The translations under genes and the position numbers were made by a program. Below the pieces are notes generated by a model that did no database searches, was not told where the DNA came from, and saw nothing but the letters and a program-made list of their open reading frames with translations. DNA of 15,307 nt from Thermoplasmata archaeon (GTDB lineage Archaea; Thermoplasmatota; E2; UBA202; JdFR-43): assembly GCA_021158865.1 (NCBI GenBank), contig JAGGSX010000183.1, forward strand, positions 1 through 15,307, written 5' to 3'. Below are positions 1 through 5,589 of this stretch, piece after piece (position 1 is the first letter of the stretch; each line of letters opens with the position of its first letter).

Positions 1-2
1 CG

Positions 3-48
3 CAATAACAACAGCAAAACAAACTATTTTACTGAAAATTTGTTATTG
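3..48. repeat. Inverted repeat, 9-bp arms, at the window edge
   Basis: CAATAACAA at 3-11 is exactly complementary to TTGTTATTG at 40-48, with a 28-base spacer. The octamer CGCAATAA also occurs twice, at 1-8 and 58-65. No gene is visible between 1 and 165. This may belong to the end or control region of a gene lying off the left edge. With such AT-rich arms it could also be chance. Confidence 0.3.
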
Positions 49-70
49 TTAAATCTTCGCAATAAAAAAA

Positions 71-97
71 TGCAGATTTAAAAACAGTAAATCTGCA
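71..97. repeat. Perfect 10-bp inverted repeat upstream of the Roadblock gene
   Basis: TGCAGATTTA (71-80) and TAAATCTGCA (88-97) are perfect reverse complements around a 7-base spacer. A stable hairpin or a two-fold protein-binding site would both fit. It lies about 35 bases before the candidate TATA box of the signalling cassette, so an operator is possible. A terminator hairpin for an upstream gene is the alternative, although no long T run follows it. Confidence 0.5.
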
Positions 98-131
98 TCT
101 GCCGCCTCAACAGGAATATCAAAATTTAGAA

Positions 132-142
132 AGCTTTATTAG
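132..142 (+). promoter_or_regulatory. Candidate TATA box of the signalling cassette
   Basis: AGCTTTATTAG is centred about 28 bases before the ATG at 166. This matches the spacing of the better TATA-like boxes elsewhere in the window and suggests a leaderless or near-leaderless transcript. The box covers the alternative GTG start at 142, which argues against that start. It is a weak match and was judged by eye. Confidence 0.35.
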
Positions 143-165
143 TGATTATTCCATATTTTAAGGGT

Positions 166-522
166 ATGAAAGATGATTATAAAAAGATAATAAAAGATCT
201 TGAATCAGCCATAGAGATTGACGGTAGCTTTATTGTCTCGAGGGATGGAATACTGATGTATTCGGATGCAAGTTTTGTGCATGCTGAGTCATTTGCTGCC
301 ATGTGCGCAACGTTATTAAGTTCAGCTGAAGTTGCCATGGATGAGATAGGAAGTGGACTGCCTGATATAGTAGAAGTAGAAGGAAAAAACAAAAAAATAA
401 TTGTTTCTGGGGCGGGTAAGGATATGCTTATTGCTATCATAACTTCTAAAGATAGTAAAAATATTTATGAAGAAATAAGGAATGCAGCTAGAAAAATTTC
501 TTTATTGAGTGAGAAAAAATGA
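166..522 (+). CDS. Roadblock/LC7 (MglB-like) domain protein
   Basis: A protein of 118 residues that is a single Roadblock/LC7 domain. An N-terminal helix leads into GSFIVSRDG, the usual first strand-turn of the fold (consensus G..vvsrdG). A helix rich in small residues (AAMCATLLSSAEVAMDEIG), a KKIIVSG strand and a final helix follow. In this family such proteins form homodimers that bind and regulate small Ras-like GTPases, as MglB does for MglA and as CvnB proteins do in Streptomyces conservons. The stop codon overlaps the next start (ATGA at 519-522), so it is translated with the KaiC-GTPase fusion, its likely partner. An in-frame GTG at 142 would add eight residues. I prefer the ATG because it starts at the domain boundary and lies at TATA-box distance. 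The family call is firm; the partner is inferred from the operon. Confidence 0.85.
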   Translation: MKDDYKKIIKDLESAIEIDGSFIVSRDGILMYSDASFVHAESFAAMCATLLSSAEVAMDEIGSGLPDIVEVEGKNKKIIVSGAGKDMLIAIITSKDSKNIYEEIRNAARKISLLSEKK

Positions 523-1664
523 TTGTTACTGGGCTAAAAAAATTTGATGAATATCTCGGAGGTGGTATACCAGAAGGAAAATCAATTCTTTTCCAAATTG
601 AACCGGGTATGGAAGAAACAGATATTGGATTGCACATTCTAAGAGCCAATTTAGATAAATTTTATGGGATATATGTTTCATCAAAATCTTCTCCAAAAAA
701 TATTGATAAAGTTTTAAAAACCTTCAATTTTTTTAGGCAGGAGCATAAAAATTTTATTTTGATAGATGGATATTCATCTTTAATAGGAGCTCCTTCAGAT
801 GAAAAATACATAGTTGAAGAACCACACGATATAAGAAGCTATGAAGATGTCATTACAGATGTTATTTCTGAAATAAATGGAAAAGCGATAATTGTTTTTG
901 ATTCCCTTTCGAATATTATGGATATGTGTGGCGAAAACGACGCTTTGGAAGGAATAAAAAGAATAAATGAAGAAGTTGGAAGGAATAAAAATTCCGCTGT
1001 ATATAATTTTGTTTTGTGGCCTTATAAAGAAGGCATTCTGTATAAATTGAAAAGATTGTTTAATTCGATAGTAGAAGTAAAAAGTCATGGTAATAGAAAT
1101 AGGATGCGTATAAAAAAAATTGACTGGAATGGAAAAGAAAAAATGCTTGAATTCAAAATATTTAAGCCAGAGGGGATGAGGATATACATTCCAAAAATAA
1201 TTGTTATAGGTCCATTTAAAGCTGGGAAGACAACTTTTTTAAAGGCTATCTCAAAAAAATTTGTTCCGGTTGAAAGATTAGGTGCCACTGTAGGCATGGA
1301 ATATGGAGCAGTTGACTATAATGGCTATAGAGCAGAAGTTTTTGGAATACCTGGGCAGGAAAGATTTACTCCATTAATTGAAAAATTGGGTGGGTCTTCT
1401 ATGGGTATATTTTTGGTTATAGACTCTACCAAATCCCAAGAATTTGAGATAGCAAAAAATATGATTGAAAAGTTTAAAGGTTTGCCTTACATCATAGTGG
1501 CAAATAAACAGGATTTGCCAAATGCACTGGATGAAAATGAAATAAGGCAGATATTTGGAGGAAATGCTCCAATAATAAAAACTGTTGCAACATCCGGTCA
1601 GGGCGTTTTTCATGCCTTTGAAACTCTTGCAGATATGATAGTGGAGTGGTTAAATGCTCGTTAA
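519..1664 (+). CDS. KaiC/RAD55-like domain fused to a Ras-like GTPase domain
   Basis: A 381-residue two-domain protein. Residues 1 to about 215 follow the KaiC/RAD55 (COG0467) pattern: an opening TGLKKFDEYLGGGIPEG, a P-loop position at 29-36 and a Walker B-like strand (IIVFDSL, D128). The P-loop reads PGMEETDI and lacks the lysine, so ATP hydrolysis here is unlikely. Residues from about 224 to 381 form a small GTPase with intact G1 (GPFKAGKT, 231-238), a switch I threonine (T257), G3 in the GIPGQERF form (276-283), G4 NKQD (329-332) and G5 ATSG (357-360). The PGQ form of G3 resembles the COG2229 and MglA-like GTPases that pair with Roadblock proteins. It overlaps the Roadblock gene by 4 bases and the next KaiC-like gene by 11. 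The GTPase is probably the working nucleotide switch and the dead KaiC domain a scaffold or partner surface. Domain calls are strong; the mechanism is inference. Confidence 0.85.
   Translation: MIVTGLKKFDEYLGGGIPEGKSILFQIEPGMEETDIGLHILRANLDKFYGIYVSSKSSPKNIDKVLKTFNFFRQEHKNFILIDGYSSLIGAPSDEKYIVEEPHDIRSYEDVITDVISEINGKAIIVFDSLSNIMDMCGENDALEGIKRINEEVGRNKNSAVYNFVLWPYKEGILYKLKRLFNSIVEVKSHGNRNRMRIKKIDWNGKEKMLEFKIFKPEGMRIYIPKIIVIGPFKAGKTTFLKAISKKFVPVERLGATVGMEYGAVDYNGYRAEVFGIPGQERFTPLIEKLGGSSMGIFLVIDSTKSQEFEIAKNMIEKFKGLPYIIVANKQDLPNALDENEIRQIFGGNAPIIKTVATSGQGVFHAFETLADMIVEWLNAR
1643..1646 (+). promoter_or_regulatory. Ribosome binding site inside the preceding gene
   Basis: GGAG lies 7 bases before the ATG at 1654, within the last codons of the KaiC-GTPase gene. 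It supports an internal start with an 11-base overlap and translation from the same message. Confidence 0.55.
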
Positions 1665-2373
1665 AACTGGCATTGATAGGCTTGATGAATTGCTTAAAGG
1701 AGGAATTCCAGAAAAGAGTAATGTTCTTGTTTATGCAAATCCATTTATCGGAAAGGATATATTGCTGAAGAGTTTTGCTCTCGATGGTTTAAGAGAAGGA
1801 AACGGAATAATATTTGTTCTCACGGATAAATCATTTGCTGATGTGAAGGAAGAAATGACAAAAATAGATTCAAAATATCCTGAGTATGAAGAGGAAGGGG
1901 CTATAAGATATATTGATGCATATTCTCCAACTGTTGAATTGAAAGAAACAAGCAAATGGGTTAAATTTGTTGATAGCCCTGTCAATAGGGAAAGAATAGC
2001 ATTTTCAATATTACAAGCTCATAAAGAAATGGAAGAAAAAATGCATCGTATCATATTTGATTCCATCTCTACTTTAATAGTATACTCAGATGCAAAAGCT
2101 GTTTTCAGATTTTTGCAGGTTTTAAGTGGGACATGTAAAAGAATGAATACAACTTCCTTATTTGTCATGACGAGAGGAATGCACGAAGAGATAGAAGTTC
2201 AAACAATAAAGCATTTGATGGACGGGGTTATTGAATTAAGGGAAAAAGAAGCAAGGTATCAGCTTCGCGTCCAAGGTTGCGGCGAAGCCCTCTCGCGGCA
2301 CTGGATAGATTATTTGCTTGAAGAGAATGAGATAAAACTTACAGGGGCATTTAGAATGGGCAGGGTTGCCTAA
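1654..2373 (+). CDS. KaiC/RAD55-like ATPase-fold protein with altered P-loop
   Basis: A 239-residue single KaiC-like domain. It opens with TGIDRLDELLKGGIPE, as KaiC/RAD55 proteins do. The P-loop region reads ANPFIGKDILL (29-39) in place of the usual GEPGTGKTT: the lysine (K34) remains but the first glycine and the threonine are gone. The Walker B strand is RIIFDSIST (132-140, D136). The C-terminal part (EVQTIKHLMDGVIELRE, then an R/G-rich end) matches the last strands of the fold. It starts inside the GTPase gene with its own GGAG site and ends 4 bases into the convergent response-regulator gene. Weak nucleotide binding without strong hydrolysis is plausible. It may pair with the degenerate KaiC domain encoded just upstream, but no sequence feature proves a direct partner. 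Confidence 0.8.
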   Translation: MLVKTGIDRLDELLKGGIPEKSNVLVYANPFIGKDILLKSFALDGLREGNGIIFVLTDKSFADVKEEMTKIDSKYPEYEEEGAIRYIDAYSPTVELKETSKWVKFVDSPVNRERIAFSILQAHKEMEEKMHRIIFDSISTLIVYSDAKAVFRFLQVLSGTCKRMNTTSLFVMTRGMHEEIEVQTIKHLMDGVIELREKEARYQLRVQGCGEALSRHWIDYLLEENEIKLTGAFRMGRVA

Positions 2374-2774
2374 GCATGTTTTAAAATGTCTTCCACTGTT
2401 TTTCTGAATTCACTTGGCAAAATCGTTCTTTCTATAACTTTTTTTGCCCCAGCTTCCACAAGTTTTTCAGCCCATGTAGTTGCAAACCATGCTGTATAGC
2501 CATATATGTTGGCTTTTGGGTCGATTTGAAGTATTCTTTTTGTTGCTTCAACTCCATCAATTTTTCCTTTCCCCCATTGGGTTAAGTTCAAGTCCATTAT
2601 TACGAGATGTGGTTTCATTCCTCTCTTCATGAGATTCTCATATTTTTCCACTCCTTCCTCACCTGTAGAAGCGCTATAAACTCTTACCGGAATGGAACAT
2701 TTTGATAAATTTTTTCTTATTAAATCCACCATTGTTTCTTCATCGTCAACAACAAGGACTATTTTTTCTTCCAT
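2370..2774 (-). CDS. Stand-alone response-regulator receiver domain (CheY-like)
   Basis: A 134-residue receiver domain with no output domain. Acidic pocket residues D10 and D11 lie in VLVVDDEE, the phospho-acceptor is D61 in LVIMDLNL, and the switch threonine is T94 in YGYTAW. The conserved lysine-proline near the C-terminus is missing: after GAKK the sequence reads VIERTILPSEF, with R116 at the lysine position. That could alter phosphorylation-driven switching. The gene converges on the KaiC-like gene with a 4-base overlap of the 3' ends. It is therefore not in that operon, but antisense coupling is possible. Its stop is TAG. No histidine kinase is in the window. A link with the GTPase cassette is suggested only by adjacency. 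Confidence 0.88.
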   Translation of the reverse strand: MEEKIVLVVDDEETMVDLIRKNLSKCSIPVRVYSASTGEEGVEKYENLMKRGMKPHLVIMDLNLTQWGKGKIDGVEATKRILQIDPKANIYGYTAWFATTWAEKLVEAGAKKVIERTILPSEFRKTVEDILKHA

Positions 2775-2790
2775 CTTTTATGAATGCAAA

Positions 2791-2804
2791 TTTAACTTAA
2801 AAAA
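2791..2804 (-). promoter_or_regulatory. Candidate TATA box of the response-regulator gene
   Basis: On the minus strand this reads TTTTTTAAGTTAAA, centred about 24 bases before the ATG at 2774. The spacing suits a leaderless transcript. It lies in the 45-base gap after the GT4 gene, so read-through from the glycosyltransferase operon is also possible. Confidence 0.4.
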
Positions 2805-2819
2805 CTTGGCAATCGAATA

Positions 2820-3821
2820 TTATAAAATTTCTTCATATACTTTTATCAATTCTTTTATAGTTTTCGATATATCATGCTCTCTCGCTGTTTTATATGCTTC
2901 CGTTCCTATTTTTTTTCTTAGTTCTTCATTTAATGAAAGTAATTTTATTGCTTCAACAAATTCATCCACGCCTTTTCCTTTCAAACAATTTTTTCCATGA
3001 ATAAACCAATTCTTATATATTTCTATATCTCTTAAAACAACTGCTTTTTTACATGCAGATGCTTCCATCAAAACATTTCCGTAACTCTCTGCGTATGTTG
3101 GAAAGAAGAATACATCTGCTCCATTATAAGCAAGAGGCATTTCATTGAATGGAAGATATGGAATATTAATAACATTTTCAGGGAATTCAATGCTAACTTT
3201 TTCCATTCCCTTTTCACTTGACCCAATCCATAAAAAAGTTTTATCTTTCATTCTTTTTGCAACTTCAACAAATTCATGAATTCCTTTTCTTGGAATCATT
3301 AAACCAACTGACAAAACAACAAATTTTTTCTCTAAACCATGCTTTTTTCTAAACTTTACCCTCATTTCTTTTGAATGTCTAAACATTGAAAAATTAATTC
3401 CATTTGGGATTATATATAAACTTGATTTTACTCCGTTTTTTTCCATCCAATTTTTTACATAAGGTGTAGCACATATAACTGCATCTGCCAAATTATAGAA
3501 ATATACAGAATATCTATGAAAGATTGGATGAAGCAACTTGCCAAATTTAAACCCGCCGACAACAAGCTCCGGCAGGTGGCGGGCATGGATAACAATTTTT
3601 ATTCCTTTTTTCCTTGCCTTCTTTATCAAAAACAGATAATTTGGCATCGGATTATGTAAATGGAAGATGTCGCAATCCTTTGTTTCATCAATGTAGGCAT
3701 CTATGCCAGCTTCTTTTAATTTTTCAACCAAGATTGGAACTTGTGTAGCCATCCCTCCCGCATTTTTAAATTCAATTATTCTCCCGAGCTTATCAAGCCC
3801 TGTCATCATGCATATTTTCAT
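2820..3821 (-). CDS. Glycosyltransferase family 4 (GT-B fold)
   Basis: A 333-residue GT-B enzyme with no membrane segment. The N-terminal half contains DIFHLHNPMPNY (51-62) and IVIHARHLPE. The C-terminal half has the donor-site pattern PNGI (139-142), SVGLMIPRKGIHEF (171-184, K179) and the EX7E motif in AESYGNVLME (E245 and E253). It would transfer a nucleotide-activated sugar, with retention of configuration, to an acceptor at the cytoplasmic face of the membrane. The HLHNP/IHARH stretch resembles bacterial glucosyl-diacylglycerol synthases of the CpoA/DgdA type. That is an impression and does not set the substrate. The start ATG is separated by one base from the stop of the GT2 gene (TAA-A-ATG), so the two are translated together. 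Confidence 0.87.
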   Translation of the reverse strand: MKICMMTGLDKLGRIIEFKNAGGMATQVPILVEKLKEAGIDAYIDETKDCDIFHLHNPMPNYLFLIKKARKKGIKIVIHARHLPELVVGGFKFGKLLHPIFHRYSVYFYNLADAVICATPYVKNWMEKNGVKSSLYIIPNGINFSMFRHSKEMRVKFRKKHGLEKKFVVLSVGLMIPRKGIHEFVEVAKRMKDKTFLWIGSSEKGMEKVSIEFPENVINIPYLPFNEMPLAYNGADVFFFPTYAESYGNVLMEASACKKAVVLRDIEIYKNWFIHGKNCLKGKGVDEFVEAIKLLSLNEELRKKIGTEAYKTAREHDISKTIKELIKVYEEIL

Positions 3822-3822
3822 T

Positions 3823-4746
3823 TTATCCCAATTTCTCCTTTATCACATAAATCTTTTTATTTGATGCAGTGTAATAACTTCTTATCATTATTTCTGCAAG
3901 AAATCCGGTCATAAAAATTTGAAATCCAATAATCATTAAAAGAATGCCAAGTAGAAGCAATGGACGATTTGAAAGAATTTCGTTATAAAATATTTTTAGA
4001 ATCACTAAATATAAATCAATAAAAAATCCTGTTAGAAACATTGCTAAACCAACTCCGCCAAAAAAATGCAATGGGCGTGTTGAATATCCAGCCCAGAATT
4101 TAAAATTTATTAAATCAAATAAGCCTCTTAGCAATCGTTTCATTCCATATTTGCTTTTTCCATGCTTCCTTGGATAATGTTCCACTTTTACTTCACCAAT
4201 CTTAAACCCTTTCCAAGATAAAATTGCTGGAATATAGCGGTGCATTTCTCCATATAATTCTAAATCATTCAGGCATTCTTTTTTGTAAGCTTTCAATCCG
4301 CAATTGAAATCATGTATATTCAATCCAGTAAGCCATCTCGAAATTTTATTTGAGATTATTGATGGTAATTTTTTTGATAAGAATGGGTCATTTCTATTGT
4401 ATCGCCATCCACTCACAGCATCATATTCATCAAGCATGCTAATCAATTTTGGAATATCTTGTGGGTCATTTTGCAAATCACCATCTATAGTAATTATAAC
4501 ATCCCCCCTCGCAGAATCAAATCCTGCTTTTAGTGCTGCTGTCTTGCCAAAATTTCTTGAAAATTTAATACATTTAACATTTTTGTCTTTGAAATGCAAA
4601 TCTTTTAAAATCTTGTAGCTTCCATCAATACTTCCGTCATCAACAAAAATTATTTCATGCTCTTCTTCTAAAACTTCTTTTAATTTTTTGTATAAGGGCA
4701 TGATATTTTCTTTTTCATTATATATTGGCACTACGATGGATATCAT
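3823..4746 (-). CDS. Membrane-anchored GT2 glycosyltransferase (polyprenyl-phosphate type)
   Basis: A GT-A catalytic domain followed by two membrane helices. From M1 = ISIVVPIYNEKEN the protein has 307 residues. Motifs are FVDDGSIDGS, the catalytic ARGDVIITIDGDLQNDP (DXD-type DGD) and HRYIPAI. Helices lie near LHFFGGVGLAMFLTGFF and LLLLGILLMIIGFQIFMTG. This is the layout of DPM1/GtrB-type enzymes, which load a sugar onto a polyprenyl phosphate for use outside the cell. The reading frame stays open to a TTG at 4809. That extension is encoded by a repeated intergenic element and lies across the TATA box, so I place the start at the ATG at 4746. It heads an operon with the GT4 gene. The exact sugar is unknown. 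Confidence 0.87.
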   Translation of the reverse strand: MISIVVPIYNEKENIMPLYKKLKEVLEEEHEIIFVDDGSIDGSYKILKDLHFKDKNVKCIKFSRNFGKTAALKAGFDSARGDVIITIDGDLQNDPQDIPKLISMLDEYDAVSGWRYNRNDPFLSKKLPSIISNKISRWLTGLNIHDFNCGLKAYKKECLNDLELYGEMHRYIPAILSWKGFKIGEVKVEHYPRKHGKSKYGMKRLLRGLFDLINFKFWAGYSTRPLHFFGGVGLAMFLTGFFIDLYLVILKIFYNEILSNRPLLLLGILLMIIGFQIFMTGFLAEIMIRSYYTASNKKIYVIKEKLG

Positions 4747-4762
4747 TGCATTTATATTTTTT

Positions 4763-4775
4763 CTTATATTTAAAG
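4763..4775 (-). promoter_or_regulatory. TATA box of the GT2-GT4 operon
   Basis: The minus strand reads CTTTAAATATAAG, centred 23 bases before the ATG at 4746. It implies a leaderless message and decides between the two possible starts of the GT2 gene. Confidence 0.6.
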
Positions 4776-4784
4776 TCATCATTT

Positions 4785-4842
4785 TTTGAAATACAGATTT
4801 CACAAGCAATTAAGATTGCGAATTTTGTATGATTTTTCTGGA
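4785..4842. repeat. Intergenic direct repeat, copy A
   Basis: This 58-base element matches 8765-8825 in the same orientation. A block of 20 identical bases starts at 4794 (CAGATTTCACAAGCAATTAA). Then come 7 bases with 4 differences, then 17 identical bases (AATTTTGTATGATTTTT) and CTGGA after a one-base indel. Within this copy GCAAT-taag-ATTGC can form a small hairpin. It ends about 10 bases upstream of the GT2 TATA box. Confidence 0.85.
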
Positions 4843-4881
4843 ATTTTTTGCAACAAAATTTTACGTTTTTGCTTGACTTTC

Positions 4882-5589
4882 TTATATTGATTTTAGTTTT
4901 TTTATGGTAGAGAAATAAAGCAATTCATCAGCTATTGCATAAATTTCAAATTCATCTATATTTTCCTTTCTTAAAACAGGAGAAAGATAATCATTTCTAT
5001 CTGCTGAAGAAACATCAACTCCAGTTGCGAGAGGACTTAAGGCTGGCAAAACAACAATATTTTTATTAACCATAAAACACGGTAGCTTTATTATCGCTCC
5101 AATTTTATCTCTCAATCCAATTGAAGGATGTTCATGCCCTATTATCTTTCTTTTTCCTTCCATATCTTTATGACCATGAAATATTTTTATATCTCCTATT
5201 TCATAAAAATCAAGTAATTTTACATTCATTTTGGATGCAATTGTTTTCAAAAAATTATCATGATTTCCTCTTATTAAAATAGCGTTTGTCCTCTCAGCAA
5301 TAAATTTAAGTATTTCCTTTGTTTCATTCCATTCCTGTCGCAAATTTTTTCCAAATTCATGCTTAAAGTCACCATTTATTATAAGTAGATTTGGATTGAA
5401 TTTTTCAATTATTTTTTCTATTCTTTTTATCAAAATTTTTTTTTGATATTTTGGCATCATGACACCTTGGCTCTGCAAAACTCCTTCATATCCAATATGC
5501 AAATCAGATATTACAGCTATGTCATGTTTCGGCAGATATGCTGCATATAAATCGCTTATTATTATTCCATTTAAATTAACTTCATGCAT
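4882..5589 (-). CDS. Lhr-associated calcineurin-like metallophosphoesterase (COG1407-type)
   Basis: A 235-residue metallophosphoesterase with the full set of metal ligands: SDLHIG (D29, H31), INGDFKHEF (D74, H77), RGNHD (N109, H110), FHGH (137-140) and IGHEHPS (H152, H154). The length and the GDFKHEF and GHEHPS forms fit the COG1407 phosphoesterases often encoded beside Lhr helicases in archaea and bacteria. Its start overlaps the end of the Lhr gene by 8 bases, so the two are translated together. A nuclease or nucleic-acid end-processing phosphatase acting with Lhr is likely from this context. The natural substrate is not shown by the sequence. Confidence 0.88.
   Translation of the reverse strand: MHEVNLNGIIISDLYAAYLPKHDIAVISDLHIGYEGVLQSQGVMMPKYQKKILIKRIEKIIEKFNPNLLIINGDFKHEFGKNLRQEWNETKEILKFIAERTNAILIRGNHDNFLKTIASKMNVKLLDFYEIGDIKIFHGHKDMEGKRKIIGHEHPSIGLRDKIGAIIKLPCFMVNKNIVVLPALSPLATGVDVSSADRNDYLSPVLRKENIDEFEIYAIADELLYFSTIKKLKSI

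Noticed and set aside
142..165. GTG start for the Roadblock protein, eight residues longer
   Set aside because: It overlaps the candidate TATA box and adds residues not usual for the domain. The ATG at 166 fits better.
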